Part shown: piece after piece, positions 8,211 to 16,654 of the stretch
How the letters are laid out: each line of letters starts with the position of its first letter
Position numbering within the stretch: the stretch's first letter is position 1
NCBI GenBank assembly: GCA_029821755.1
Contig: JALGSV010000003.1
Location: 1 to 64,000, forward strand
Source: Candidatus Zipacnadum vermilionense
GTDB lineage: Bacteria; Armatimonadota; Zipacnadia; Zipacnadales; Zipacnadaceae
Reading direction: 5' to 3'
Length of the DNA stretch: 64,000 nucleotides
Made by a program: the position numbers and the translations under genes
Notes under the pieces: model-generated
The model's database searches: none
Told to the model about the DNA's origin: nothing
Seen by the model: only the letters and a program-made list of their open reading frames with translations

Positions 8211-8254
8211 GGTCCATCAATTCCCCCCACAGTCCCATGCCTTGAAAGGACGAG

Positions 8255-8995
8255 GTGAGCAAGATGCGAAGGAACTACAGCGAGACAATCCTGCTGGCGG
8301 TAGCTATGTTGGTGATCGCGGGGGCTGCCTACGCACAGGGAGCAGCCCTGGAGGGAACGGTCACTCTCAAGGGCGGCAAGACCCTCACGGGAGAGATCAA
8401 GGTCGCCCAGGTAGGCGTGTTGCAGGGCTGTGGCATCGGCACGTTGTTGCCGGAGATGGGATTCTTCCGGGTCAAGGTGGATGATAAAGCCGTCGAGGTG
8501 AAGGCCGCTGACTTGGCCGTGGCCGAGGTGGAGTGGGGATTGGCTGACGAGAACGACCCACAGTCGTGGGAGATCAAGCAGATCAATCTCATTGGGCGGG
8601 ACGGCACCACCATCACGGGCAAGCCGACCTGGACTGTACAGGCGACCTCGGTGGTGGTGGATGCACAGCCCGCGGTGTACGCCTTCCCTAAAGCGGGCAT
8701 GGACTTCTCCGCGGACAATCTCCTGGCCAAGATCGAGATCGCCGGGGCAATGCCGGCGACCGTGGAGCCGGGTGCGACAGTGCCGCCGACGACTATCCCA
8801 CCGCCGACCACACCGGATACGACCCCGGAACCGCCGGCCACGCCGGGCACGACTGCCCCGCCCCTAGTGGTGACTGGAGAAGTGCAACCGGCTATCGGCC
8901 AGGGGGCGATGGAGGTTGTGATAACCTGCCCCCACTGCGGAGAAAAGATGATCGTGCGCGTTAACGTGAACGTCTCGTCGGCAGCCGGCGAATAG
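8255..8995 (+). CDS. Secreted protein with Pro/Thr linker and C-terminal zinc ribbon
   Basis: The protein has 246 residues from GTG 8255 (SD AAAGGA); ATG 8264 three codons later has AGGTGAG upstream and is equally possible. The N-terminus is a signal peptide (ETILLAVAMLVIAGAAYA, cleavage after YAQ or so). A beta-rich region of about 130 residues follows, opening with ALEGTVTLKGGKTLTGEI, which resembles proteins whose repeats start with a G-x-V/I-x-L-x-x-G strand. Then come a Pro/Thr-rich linker (residues about 165-200) and a tail with CPHCGEKMIVRV. A CxxC motif in an exported protein could bind zinc or form a disulfide; only one CxxC pair is present. Its function is unknown. It stands between the HgdB-like gene and tyrS. 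Confidence 0.8.
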   Translation: MSKMRRNYSETILLAVAMLVIAGAAYAQGAALEGTVTLKGGKTLTGEIKVAQVGVLQGCGIGTLLPEMGFFRVKVDDKAVEVKAADLAVAEVEWGLADENDPQSWEIKQINLIGRDGTTITGKPTWTVQATSVVVDAQPAVYAFPKAGMDFSADNLLAKIEIAGAMPATVEPGATVPPTTIPPPTTPDTTPEPPATPGTTAPPLVVTGEVQPAIGQGAMEVVITCPHCGEKMIVRVNVNVSSAAGE

Positions 8996-9017
8996 CGCTC
9001 ACCTAGCGACTTGCCAC

Positions 9018-9064
9018 GGGCCGGAGGAGAGGCTGCGGACGATCCGCGCTGGCCCCTCCGGCCC
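9018..9064 (+). terminator. Long hairpin between the secreted protein gene and tyrS
   Basis: GGGCCGGAGG (9018-9027) pairs perfectly with CCTCCGGCCC (9055-9064); inside is a second hairpin GCGGA-CGA-TCCGC (9035-9047). No U-run follows. It could end the upstream transcript or form the leader of tyrS. I looked for the T-box consensus expected in some tyrS leaders and did not see it. Confidence 0.45.
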
Positions 9065-9118
9065 TCGCATACCTACGGAAGAGAGGGCGAGACCACCAAC
9101 CTGTCGCCCCGAGCAATC

Positions 9119-10327
9119 ATGGTACCTGAAGAGCAACTGCACATTCTTACTCAGGGAGCGGTAGACGTAGTTGACGAGAAGGAACTCCTAGCCAAGCTGC
9201 GGCAGGACCGGCCGCTGCGCATCAAGTATGGCGCGGACCCCAGCGCTCCGGACCTGCATCTGGGCCACAGCGTTCCCTTGCGTCGCCTGCGCAAGTTTCA
9301 GGATCTGGGTCACCAGATCGTCTTCATCATCGGGGATTTCACTGGTCGCATCGGCGACCCCTCGGGGCGGTCGAAGACCCGGCCTATCTTGTCCGAGGAG
9401 CAGATCAAGGCCAACGCCCAGACCTATGCCGAGCAGGTGGGGCGGATTCTAGACGTTAGCCGCGCTGAGATCCACTACAACAGCGAATGGTTCGGGCCCA
9501 TGTTGGCATCAGACCTGCTAGCCCTGGCCTCGCACTATACCATCGCGCGGATACTGGAGCGCGACGACTTCCATCGGCGGATCATCGGGGGCATTCCCAT
9601 CTCCATGCTGGAGACGATGTACCCGCTGGTGCAGGCCTACGATTCGGCGGCTATCAGAGCGGATGTAGAGATCGGGGGCACGGACCAAACCTTCAACTTC
9701 CTGGTGGGGCGAGACATCATGCGCGCCTACGGGCAGGAGCCGCAGGTGGTGATGACGTGGCCGCTCCTGGTGGGGCTGGATGGTACGGAGAAGATGAGCA
9801 AGTCGCTAGGAAACTATGTCGGCATAGCCGAGCCGCCTGGAGAGATGTTCGGCAAGCTGATGTCCATCCCTGATGACCTGATGCCGCAGTACCATCGGCT
9901 GCTGTTGCATTACAGCGACGAACAGGTGGCGGAGTTGGAAGCGAGTATCGCCTCAGGAACTCTGCACCCGCGCGAGGCCAAGGCCCGGCTGGCCGAGGCG
10001 CTGACCGCGCAGTACCACGACGCCGCGGCGGGATGCAAGGCGCGAGCAGAATTCGACCGCGTATTCTCGGAGGGGCTGTTACCCAGCGAGATGCCCGGAG
10101 TGGCGGTGACGGCGGAGGATCTGGCAGCAGGGGGCATGCGGATCGTAGCGCTCGTGGCGCGAGCGGGGTTCGCTCCCAGTAACTCGGAAGCGCGCCGGCT
10201 GGTACAGCAGGGGGCGGTCACCCTCGGGGGAACGTCCGTCCGCGACGTCAACGCGCAGGTCACACCTCAGGACGGCGACGTATTGCAGGTGGGCAAGCGC
10301 CGATTCGCACGCGTGCGCCGAGTCTAG
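9119..10327 (+). CDS. tyrS: Tyrosyl-tRNA synthetase (TyrZ-like)
   Basis: The protein has 402 residues from ATG 9119; the frame is open further upstream but that part shows no conservation. It charges tRNA-Tyr with tyrosine. The class I catalytic core has the HIGH-equivalent HLGH near residue 48 (YGADPSAPDLHLGHSVPLR), DFTGRIGDPSGRS, the tyrosine-pocket stretch IGGTDQTFNFLVGRD and the KMSKS loop EKMSKSLGN near 225. The C-terminal 65 residues form an S4 RNA-binding domain (NSEARRLVQQGAVTLGG). The sequence style (GADPSAPDLHLGH) is that of the TyrZ subgroup rather than E. coli TyrS. The stop overlaps the end of the convergent zinc-ribbon gene by four bases. Confidence 0.97.
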   Translation: MVPEEQLHILTQGAVDVVDEKELLAKLRQDRPLRIKYGADPSAPDLHLGHSVPLRRLRKFQDLGHQIVFIIGDFTGRIGDPSGRSKTRPILSEEQIKANAQTYAEQVGRILDVSRAEIHYNSEWFGPMLASDLLALASHYTIARILERDDFHRRIIGGIPISMLETMYPLVQAYDSAAIRADVEIGGTDQTFNFLVGRDIMRAYGQEPQVVMTWPLLVGLDGTEKMSKSLGNYVGIAEPPGEMFGKLMSIPDDLMPQYHRLLLHYSDEQVAELEASIASGTLHPREAKARLAEALTAQYHDAAAGCKARAEFDRVFSEGLLPSEMPGVAVTAEDLAAGGMRIVALVARAGFAPSNSEARRLVQQGAVTLGGTSVRDVNAQVTPQDGDVLQVGKRRFARVRRV

Positions 10328-10725
10328 TCCGGCGGGGAAGACGGAGCGCCGGAGCCGCCGGAGGGAGCTTCTGCCCCGCACCTGCGGCAGAAGCCGTCAT
10401 TAGGCTCCAGGCTGCGGCCGCACTCGGCACAGACGCCGGAGCGCGGCTGCTGGTCCGCCTGGTAAACCTCGTCGACCTGCGCGCGCAACTGGTCCAGCTC
10501 CTGCTGTAGGCTGGTAATCCGCGTCATCAGTATCTCAAAGTCGGAATCGGTAAAGACCCGGGCGCGCCATAGCTCCCGGGCGCGGTGGCCCGCTTCCCCG
10601 TATTGCCGCTCCAGTTCCGTCTGGATCTCCCCCATCCGCGTCTGCAGTTGTAGCACCGTCGCCTGCGTCGAGGCGCTCTGCGCCAGATCCCCAAGCGCTC
10701 TGCGTGCGCGATCGAAGATGTCCAT
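10324..10725 (-). CDS. Coiled-coil protein with C-terminal double-CxxC zinc ribbon
   Basis: The protein has 133 residues. Start ATG 10725 has the SD GAGGTGATC; a longer upstream frame lacks support. The first 90 residues (MDIFDRARRALGDLAQ..., then RITSLQQELDQLRAQVDEV) are predicted long helices that should form a coiled coil. The last 40 residues hold CAECGRSLEPNDGFCRRCG, a two-knuckle zinc ribbon of the zinc-ribbon (DZR-like) type, followed by a Gly/Ser/Pro tail. There is no signal peptide, so it is cytoplasmic. Such small zinc-ribbon proteins often bind other proteins or the membrane; nothing more specific can be said. The gene is convergent with tyrS, and the stop codons overlap. Confidence 0.82.
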   Translation of the reverse strand: MDIFDRARRALGDLAQSASTQATVLQLQTRMGEIQTELERQYGEAGHRARELWRARVFTDSDFEILMTRITSLQQELDQLRAQVDEVYQADQQPRSGVCAECGRSLEPNDGFCRRCGAEAPSGGSGAPSSPPD

Positions 10726-10838
10726 GTGATCACCTCTCACCCGTAGCCCGTTCAATTGCCCAAGCTCTGCCCGGCGGGGCTGAACCTGCCCCCCCAAGGC
10801 GGCCTTGCACCATTCCACCTACGCCTTCCAGAAACCTG

Positions 10839-10866
10839 CTGCCGCCGGCCCGAGGGCCGGCGGCAG
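10839..10866 (-). terminator. Strong GC hairpin after the Tyr-rich protein gene
   Basis: CTGCCGCCGGCC (10839-10850) and GGCCGGCGGCAG (10855-10866) form a perfect 12-bp stem with loop CGAG. It sits 35 bases past the stop of the 10902-11294 gene on the minus strand. No clear U-tract follows. Confidence 0.55.
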
Positions 10867-10901
10867 CCAGGTTGCGGGGGCTGAGGCCGCAACTCACGCC
10901 A

Positions 10902-11294
10902 TCAGTAGCACCAGCCGCCCCCGTAGGCTGGCGGAGGGCTATAGCTGCCACGGGAGCCGTAGCCGCCTCGATAGCCATAGCTGCCGTCGTCGTAGCCGGT
11001 GCGGTAGCCGTCGTTCCAGCCGTCGCCATACCCGCGGTTGTACCAGCGGCGCGGGCTTTCCCGGTAATAGCCGCCGCGGGGCGGGTTGTAGCTCGCATGC
11101 GGGCTGGGAGTGTATCGGCCCTGGTAGCGGGGGATGTCGTTGTCGAGGGCCCGGTACACCAGGTAGCCAACCGCTGCCCCGGCGATGATCGCTGCCGCGT
11201 CGTTGGCCTGGGCCGGGCGAGGGGCGACCACTCCCGTACCTAACGCAGCCACCAGAGCTACCAGCGTCAGCGTCGTCCAGACTCGATAGGTCAT
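10902..11294 (-). CDS. Small secreted Gly/Tyr/Arg-rich protein
   Basis: The protein has 130 residues; ATG 11294 has an ideal SD (AAGGAGGCGGCAAC). The signal peptide is about residues 1-30 (VALVAALGTGVVA, cleavage near AQA). A short hydrophobic patch (AAAIIAGAAVGYLVYRAL) follows. The rest is low complexity: Gly, Tyr, Arg, Ser and Asp with repeats such as GYGDGWNDGYRTGYDDGSYG, ending in WCY. It resembles structural or surface-coating proteins, but I recognise no family. Its promoter shares an operator with the 11388-11789 gene. Both genes lie divergent to marR, so they may respond to the same envelope or stress signal. Confidence 0.8.
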   Translation of the reverse strand: MTYRVWTTLTLVALVAALGTGVVAPRPAQANDAAAIIAGAAVGYLVYRALDNDIPRYQGRYTPSPHASYNPPRGGYYRESPRRWYNRGYGDGWNDGYRTGYDDGSYGYRGGYGSRGSYSPPPAYGGGWCY

Positions 11295-11320
11295 GTTGCC
11301 GCCTCCTTATCCTAAGAGGT

Positions 11321-11348
11321 ATCTTACTACCATAGGTAGTACAGTCAG
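11321..11348 (-). promoter_or_regulatory. Promoter with 17-bp palindromic operator TACTA-N7-TAGTA
   Basis: Read on the minus strand, -35 CTGACT (11343-11348), 16-base spacer, -10 TAAGAT (11321-11326). The perfect palindrome TACTACCATAGGTAGTA (11325-11341) fills the spacer and touches the -10 box, the classic place for a repressor. The same TACTA-N7-TAGTA frame occurs at 11843-11859. Confidence 0.6.
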
Positions 11349-11387
11349 ACACAATTACCGGCCGGCTAGAAGCTTCGCCGCCCATGC

Positions 11388-11789
11388 TTACGGGCGGTTG
11401 CCGTACGGCCAGCCCAGATCGTTCGTCTGGAACGCGTAGGCCCCCGGCTCCTTATACCAATATTGCCCCGGAATCGGCGCTGGCGAAACGAACACGGTGG
11501 GGCCAGCCGGCATGAACGGAGCCCGGACCTTCCCACCGGACGCTGCGCCCGGACGAGTGCCGACCTGCAGCCTCAGCGGCAGCCGCTGCGTGCGATACCG
11601 GTAGTAGAAGGCCGGCTGAATCGTGTTCGGATCGACCTGGTAGACGAAGCCCACCGGGGGGAACTCCGTTGCCCTGGCCGAGAAGTACCCACGATAGTAC
11701 AGCGCCTCGTCCGCGTTAGCCGGGAGTGAAGCTGAGACCAGACATCCCACGATAGCCAACCCCAGTAGCCCGCCGAGTGCGGTCCGCAT
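11388..11789 (-). CDS. Small secreted Tyr/Pro-rich protein
   Basis: The protein has 133 residues from ATG 11789. A signal peptide (about 1-27, GLAIVGCLVSASLPANA) leads a mature domain with many tyrosines and prolines (EALYYRGYFSA, YYRYRTQRLPLRL, PIPGQYWYKEPGAYAFQ). There are no recognised motifs and no repeats as regular as in its neighbour. It probably sits in the periplasm or at the surface. It has the best promoter in the region (TTGACA, 17, TAAACT) with the same operator as the 10902-11294 gene, so the two are probably co-regulated although separately transcribed. The function is unknown. Confidence 0.8.
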   Translation of the reverse strand: MRTALGGLLGLAIVGCLVSASLPANADEALYYRGYFSARATEFPPVGFVYQVDPNTIQPAFYYRYRTQRLPLRLQVGTRPGAASGGKVRAPFMPAGPTVFVSPAPIPGQYWYKEPGAYAFQTNDLGWPYGNRP

Positions 11790-11805
11790 AATCGTGACTT
11801 CCTTT

Positions 11806-11859
11806 CCATACGTACTATGGTCGCTAGTTTAGCCGAACCATCTACTACTGTCAATAGTA
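11806..11859 (-). promoter_or_regulatory. Promoter with operator TACTA-N7-TAGTA and a second palindrome
   Basis: Minus-strand -35 TTGACA (11849-11854), 17-base spacer, -10 TAAACT (11826-11831). The palindrome TACTACTGTCAATAGTA (11843-11859) encloses the -35 box. Between the -10 box and the gene, CCATACGTACTATGG (11806-11820) is another inverted repeat near the expected transcription start. Both placements fit repression. Confidence 0.65.
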
Positions 11860-11932
11860 AAACGACGCTGCGTGCAAAAGGTTCCGTCCGCCAGGAAAAA
11901 GACCGGCAATGCGCCCGGGACGGGAACTTTTG

Positions 11933-11961
11933 TTGAGGTCTAAACATTTTATATGTACAAT
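11933..11961 (+). promoter_or_regulatory. Promoter of marR, predicting a leaderless transcript
   Basis: TTGAGG (11933-11938), exactly 17 bases, TACAAT (11956-11961). The expected start of transcription (about 11967-11969) coincides with the marR ATG at 11969. The spacer contains the palindrome-like ACATTTTATATGT, a possible autoregulatory site. Confidence 0.55.
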
Positions 11962-11968
11962 AAGGTAG

Positions 11969-12472
11969 ATGAGAGCCCCCCAGGGAAAACCCCAAGCTTC
12001 AGGCAACAGGTCATGGCGAGCGATCGTCCATGCCAAGATGCGGATCTCCAGCGAACTCCGCCCCCTGCTGGCGGAGTACAACCTGACTGGACCGCAGTGG
12101 GCAGTGCTGCACACCCTGGACAAGGCCGCGCCTGAGGGCCTACGACTGAGCGAGTTGAGCCGGCGTCTGCGGGTTACTGAGGGGAACGTCACGGGCCTGG
12201 TAGACCGGCTGGAGGAGGGCGGCCTGATAGTGCGGATTCCGTACTCCGAAGACCGGCGCGTCATCATCGCCCGGTTGACCGCAGAAGGCAACGAGGTGTG
12301 CGGGCGGGTAGCGCCCCTGTTCCTGCAACGGCTTGAGGAGCTATTCTCGGCTTTGTCAGCGGAACGCCGCGTGGCCCTCACCGAGGCGCTTGAGCAACTG
12401 GCAAAGCCGCTTGAACCCGAGGAAGCGGCCTGCACCGAACCGGAGTCCCCGGCGGCCGGGGACGGGAAGTGA
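11969..12472 (+). CDS. MarR-family transcriptional regulator
   Basis: The protein has 167 residues. It has the winged helix-turn-helix of the MarR family: LTGPQWAVLHTLDKA (about 40-54), recognition helix VTEGNVTGLVDRLEEGGLI and the wing SEDRRVIIARLTAEG with the D-x-R motif. It is probably a dimeric repressor sensing a small molecule. ATG 11969 keeps the first helix (AIVHAKMRISSELRPLLAEY) intact, whereas the next ATG (12038) would cut into it. No SD precedes ATG 11969, and the promoter implies a leaderless mRNA. The gene leads a run with tolC, macA, macB and permease genes, so it probably controls that efflux set. It may also control the divergent Tyr-rich protein genes. Confidence 0.9.
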   Translation: MRAPQGKPQASGNRSWRAIVHAKMRISSELRPLLAEYNLTGPQWAVLHTLDKAAPEGLRLSELSRRLRVTEGNVTGLVDRLEEGGLIVRIPYSEDRRVIIARLTAEGNEVCGRVAPLFLQRLEELFSALSAERRVALTEALEQLAKPLEPEEAACTEPESPAAGDGK

Positions 12473-12485
12473 GGCAGACGAGAAC

Positions 12486-13883
12486 ATGAGTGTGGCGAGA
12501 ACCCTTCTCATGCTCACATTGGCGACACTGATGGCCGGGACGGCGCTGGCGGCAGACTCTCCCCCACCATCGACCGCGGCGGTCTCGACCAGCTCTGGCG
12601 AGGCAGGTGGTGGTCCAGGCCTGAAGCTACCAGCGGGGTGTGACTTGAACACGCCCCTGACCCTCCTAGCCTGTGCACGCCTCGCCTTAGCGCTAAACCC
12701 CGCCCTGGCTGTGGCGGATCGAAGGGTCGCCCAGGCTAACGCCTCCGCTACCCAGGCGCGGGCAGCGCTTCTGCCCAACCTATCTCTGGGGGCCGGCCTC
12801 TCGGCGAGTCGGGCCCTGCGCAGCGCCGGGACCTCCACCACAAGCACCACCTCCACGACCACGCGCAACACCACCCGCGACCTGTCGCTGCAACTCAATC
12901 AGACTTTCTACGAAAGCGGTTTGCCCCAGCAAATCGCCGCCGCCCAGGCCTCGGCCCGCGCCGCCCTGTGGGGATTCAACGACTCTCGGCGGACGCTGCT
13001 GCTGGACGTCGCCCAGAGCTACTTCAATGCCCTGGCAGCCATGGCCCTGGCCGACGTGACCCATCAAGCGGTGGAAGCTTCCACCCTGCATTTGGACGCC
13101 GCCAACGCACGTATTGAGGCCGGTACGGCCGCCAAGTCCGACCGCTATCCCTTCGAAGTAGAGTTGCAGCAGGCGCTGGTGCAGGCCATCTCGGCGGAAA
13201 ACCAGATTACCCTCAGCATGAACGCGCTGAAGGGGGTACTGGGACTACCCGCCACCGCGCCGTTGAAGCTGGCCGAGGCGCTGGGCCAGCCGAGCCCACC
13301 GAAGAAGGCAGAGGGTCTGTTGGCGCAAGCCATGGAGGAGCGACCGGACGTGGCGCAACGGCGCGAGCAGGTGGAGGCGGCGTTGCAGTTGGTGCGGGTT
13401 GCCCAGATTCGGCGTGGCCCAGTGGTCACCGCCAGCGGTTCTGATAACTACGGCTTCCACACCAAGGTTGACGGCAATGCCTGGCAGGTGCAATTGGGCG
13501 TCTCCTTGCCGATATTCGACGCCGGGGCGACGAAGGCGGCCGCCGACAGTGCTCGCGCGGCGCTGCAGATCGCCGAGCAGAACCTGCGCCAGACGCAACT
13601 GGCGGTTAGCGCTGAAGTGGAGAACAGTTTCGCCACGGCGCTGCAGGCCAACAAGCAGATCGATGTGACGCAAGCTGCCTTGACCGCCGCCCAGGTGAAC
13701 TCGCAGGCAGCCAGGGAAAGGTATAGGGCCGGACTGGGAACCGTCATCGATGTAACGGATGCCGAACTGAAGTTGCAGCAGGCCCAGACGGACCAGGTAC
13801 ACGCGCTCTACAGCTACAACATCGCTCTGGCGGCTCTCCGAGCTTCTGTAGGCGAGGCGGCGGTGGAGGGCGTAGAGCCTTGA
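12486..13883 (+). CDS. TolC-family outer membrane efflux protein
   Basis: The protein has 465 residues from ATG 12486, which lies 13 bases past the marR stop; a longer frame runs back into marR and is not used. After a signal peptide (about 1-24, LATLMAGTALA) there is a Ser/Thr/Pro-rich stretch. Two OEP repeats follow: the first from CARLALALNPALAVADRRVAQA to the middle, the second from ERPDVAQRREQVEAALQLVRVA to the end. Each has long helices and two strands (LSLQLNQTFYESG and WQVQLGVSLPIFDAG) that form part of the trimeric barrel. It should be the outer-membrane exit duct for the MacA/MacB-like pump encoded just downstream. A Thr/Ser-rich insertion (TSTTSTTSTTT) interrupts the first strand region. 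Confidence 0.93.
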   Translation: MSVARTLLMLTLATLMAGTALAADSPPPSTAAVSTSSGEAGGGPGLKLPAGCDLNTPLTLLACARLALALNPALAVADRRVAQANASATQARAALLPNLSLGAGLSASRALRSAGTSTTSTTSTTTRNTTRDLSLQLNQTFYESGLPQQIAAAQASARAALWGFNDSRRTLLLDVAQSYFNALAAMALADVTHQAVEASTLHLDAANARIEAGTAAKSDRYPFEVELQQALVQAISAENQITLSMNALKGVLGLPATAPLKLAEALGQPSPPKKAEGLLAQAMEERPDVAQRREQVEAALQLVRVAQIRRGPVVTASGSDNYGFHTKVDGNAWQVQLGVSLPIFDAGATKAAADSARAALQIAEQNLRQTQLAVSAEVENSFATALQANKQIDVTQAALTAAQVNSQAARERYRAGLGTVIDVTDAELKLQQAQTDQVHALYSYNIALAALRASVGEAAVEGVEP

Positions 13884-13925
13884 GAACACCCTACTCCAAG
13901 TGATCGGCGATAGAGGACAACAAAC

Positions 13926-15851
13926 ATGGCACAGGCCAGCAATAACCTGATCCAGTCTACCCGGAAGCGCCGCGTGTGGCCATGGCGCATCGTGATACCG
14001 GTGGTGACGTTGGTCGCCATTCTCGGAACCATCGCGATCGTGCGAGGGCGCAACGGCAATCAGGAGGGCGGCGGCGTCCGCACGGCTAAGGTCGAGCGCG
14101 GCGACCTGGTGCAGACGATCAGCAGCACCGGGGTCGTCGCCGCGGAGACCGGGGCGAACGTCAAGATCGGATCGCAGATCACCGGGCGCATCAAGCAGCT
14201 CCATGCCGACCTGGGCGACCGGGTGCAAGCAGGGCAGATTGTCGCCGTCCTGGATGCGCCGGACCTGGCCGCCAACCTGGAGTCGACTCGCCGCAGCCTG
14301 GCGCAGGCGCAGTCCCGCTACCAGCAACAGCTAGCCGGTGTCTCCATGCAGCACACGCAAGTTTCCACGGCGTTCGAACAAGCCACGGAGGGGATCCGCC
14401 GCGCCGAGGCGCAGCGAGATCAGGCCAAGGCGACGGTGGTTTCGGCCCAAGCGCGGCGGCGCTCGAGCCAGGCCGGTCTATCCGGCGCCCAGGCACGACA
14501 GAAGTCTGCTGAGTCCTCGCTGCGCTCTACCCAAGCCTCGGCGAAGTACCAGCCCGAGGTGACCTCTGCGAACGTGGCCCGGGCCAAAGCGGCGCTGAGC
14601 ACCGCCCAGTCCACCCAACGGCAGGTGGAGAGGAGCGCCGACCTGCAAATCGCCAGCACCACGGCCGCGCTCCGGCAGGCCGAGTCCCAGTTGACCTTGG
14701 CGACCGCCACTCTCGAGCGGCAAGAGAAGCTGCTGGCCAAGGGTTACCTGGCTGCGCAGGACGTCGATGCGGCACGTAACGCGAAAGAGGTCGCGCGCCA
14801 GCAAGTCGATTCGGCGCACTCGGCTCTGGCCCTGATCCAGGAGAAAGTGGCCGCTGACCGCCAGGCCGCCGTGGATCAAGTCGCCCAGGCCCAGGCAAGC
14901 CTGGCTGCAGCTCAGGCAGAGGGGTACCAAGACGTCGTGCGCACGGAAGCCGTCTCCTCCGCGGAGTCGGCTCTGGTCGAAGCCAAGTCCTCTGTGCTAC
15001 AAGCCCAGACCTCGGTGGAGAGCGCCACGGCCGATCTGAGTTCGGCGCGGGCCTCGCTGGCGGGTGCGGAGAGCGAGGTGCGCAACGCGCAGCAGGCTCA
15101 GAGGGCGGCTCTTGGCAACCTCACCCAGGACCAGCTCAAGCAGAAAGACGTGCAAACCGCTTACGAGGCCATGCGGCAGGCGAGCGCCCAGGTGCAGTAC
15201 CAGGAAGCCCAGTTTGACAAGAGCAACATCCGCACGCCGGTCTCGGGCACGGTCGTGAGCCTGACCCAGCAGCAGGGAGAGACGGTTGTGGCCGGACTGT
15301 CGGCACCCACCCTGATGGAGGTGGTCAACCTGGCCAAGCTGGAAGTGCATGCGTTTGTGGATGAGACGGACATCGCCCAAGTCCACTTGGGGCAGCCGGC
15401 GGAAGTCACGGTGGATGCCTTCCCGAAGCGCAGGCTCCCCGGAAAGGTCAGCAATATCTCGTCCGCCGCGACCATGCAAGACAACGTCGTAACCTACATG
15501 GTGACCATTGGGCTAGACAAGTACCCCGAGGGGATGCTGAAACCACAGATGACAGCCGATGTCATCCTCACCCTGTCTGAGGAGAATGACGTTCTCCTGG
15601 TGCCTAGTGAAGCGGTGAAGCAGAAGCAAGGCGTCAACCAGGTCGTGGTGCTCAAGGGCGGCAAGGGCGAGGTCCGCTCAGTGGCCATCGGCGCTACAGA
15701 CGGTACCTCCACCGAGATCAAAGAAGGCCTGCAAGAGGGTGACACGGTAGTGTTGGCGGGCTTCGCGGAATTGGGCCTACCGGACTTCGCGAGCGCCGCC
15801 CGACTCCCCAGGTTCTTCACCCGCGGCCCACTGGGCACGAGGAGCCGGTAG
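13926..15851 (+). CDS. HlyD/MacA-type periplasmic adaptor with very long coiled coil
   Basis: The protein has 641 residues, longer than E. coli MacA (about 370). An N-terminal membrane anchor ([20 protein letters not shown], about 18-37) is followed by a lipoyl-like half ([20 protein letters not shown]), a helical hairpin of some 330 residues rich in Ala/Gln/Ser (about 95-430), the second lipoyl half ([20 protein letters not shown]), a beta-barrel domain ([20 protein letters not shown]) and a membrane-proximal domain ([10 protein letters not shown], then [15 protein letters not shown]). It would link the inner-membrane ABC components to the TolC-like duct. The extended hairpin may span a wide periplasm or adapt to a short TolC. 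It sits 42 bases after tolC and 49 before macB. Confidence 0.93.
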   Translation: MAQASNNLIQSTRKRRVWPWRIVIPVVTLVAILGTIAIVRGRNGNQEGGGVRTAKVERGDLVQTISSTGVVAAETGANVKIGSQITGRIKQLHADLGDRVQAGQIVAVLDAPDLAANLESTRRSLAQAQSRYQQQLAGVSMQHTQVSTAFEQATEGIRRAEAQRDQAKATVVSAQARRRSSQAGLSGAQARQKSAESSLRSTQASAKYQPEVTSANVARAKAALSTAQSTQRQVERSADLQIASTTAALRQAESQLTLATATLERQEKLLAKGYLAAQDVDAARNAKEVARQQVDSAHSALALIQEKVAADRQAAVDQVAQAQASLAAAQAEGYQDVVRTEAVSSAESALVEAKSSVLQAQTSVESATADLSSARASLAGAESEVRNAQQAQRAALGNLTQDQLKQKDVQTAYEAMRQASAQVQYQEAQFDKSNIRTPVSGTVVSLTQQQGETVVAGLSAPTLMEVVNLAKLEVHAFVDETDIAQVHLGQPAEVTVDAFPKRRLPGKVSNISSAATMQDNVVTYMVTIGLDKYPEGMLKPQMTADVILTLSEENDVLLVPSEAVKQKQGVNQVVVLKGGKGEVRSVAIGATDGTSTEIKEGLQEGDTVVLAGFAELGLPDFASAARLPRFFTRGPLGTRSR

Positions 15852-15900
15852 CCGCCGACCCACCCGGCTGCCTGGGGCTGACAACGAGCGGCAACCAAAC

Positions 15901-16632
15901 ATGAACCTGATCCGGATGGAGAGCATAACCAAGGAGTACTCGCTGGGCGAGGTACTGGTGCGCGCCCTGCGCGGGGTCTCTGTTTCGGTGGAGCCGGGAG
16001 AGTTCGTGGCCATTATGGGCCCCTCGGGCTCGGGCAAGAGCACCCTCATGCACATCATGGGGTGCCTGGACACGCCCACCTCCGGATTTTACCAACTGGC
16101 CGGCGTGGAAGTCTCCTCGATGAATGACACCGAGCTGGCGCAGGTGCGCAATAGTCAGATCGGCTTCGTCTTCCAGCAGTACAACCTTCTCCCGCGCACA
16201 ACCGCGTTGGAGAATGTAGAGTTGCCGTTGCAGTACGCGGGAGCTACGGATCATCGGCGCGATCGCGCGCTGGCAGCGCTGGAGCGAGTCGGCCTGGGCG
16301 ACCGCTTGGGCCATTTTCCCAGCCAACTGTCGGGAGGGCAGCAGCAACGCGTAGCGGTTGCACGGGCGCTGGTCACTGACCCACCGATCATCATGGGCGA
16401 CGAGCCCACCGGCAACTTGGCCAGCCGCCAGGGCGAGGAGATCATGGCCATCCTCCAGGACCTGAACGATTCGGGGATCACCGTGGTGATGGTCACTCAC
16501 GAACACGACATCGCGATGCACGCCAAGCGCGTCGTGACCGTCCGGGACGGACTGATAGTGGAGGATCACCAGGTGGAGGATCAAACGCGGGCCACGGAGA
16601 TCCTGGCGGGAATGCCGGAGGAAGCGCCGTAA
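15901..16632 (+). CDS. MacB-type ABC transporter ATPase
   Basis: The protein has 243 residues. It is the nucleotide-binding subunit of a MacB/LolD-like exporter. Walker [10 protein letters not shown] (40-48), Q-loop region [11 protein letters not shown], signature [15 protein letters not shown], Walker [14 protein letters not shown] (Met-Gly where most relatives have Leu-Ala) and the switch histidine in [13 protein letters not shown] are all present. It is a separate chain, not fused to the permease as in E. coli MacB. The closeness of tolC, macA and permease genes indicates a tripartite efflux pump for a peptide, lipid or antibiotic. The permease GTG start lies 22 bases beyond its stop. Confidence 0.95.
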   Translation: MNLIRMESITKEYSLGEVLVRALRGVSVSVEPGEFVAIMGPSGSGKSTLMHIMGCLDTPTSGFYQLAGVEVSSMNDTELAQVRNSQIGFVFQQYNLLPRTTALENVELPLQYAGATDHRRDRALAALERVGLGDRLGHFPSQLSGGQQQRVAVARALVTDPPIIMGDEPTGNLASRQGEEIMAILQDLNDSGITVVMVTHEHDIAMHAKRVVTVRDGLIVEDHQVEDQTRATEILAGMPEEAP

Positions 16633-16654
16633 GTGGCAGGAGCGCGAGAAAAAC

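Noticed and set aside
9001-9118. A T-box leader for tyrS
   Set aside because: The conserved T-box sequence and specifier arrangement are not visible; only ordinary hairpins are present.
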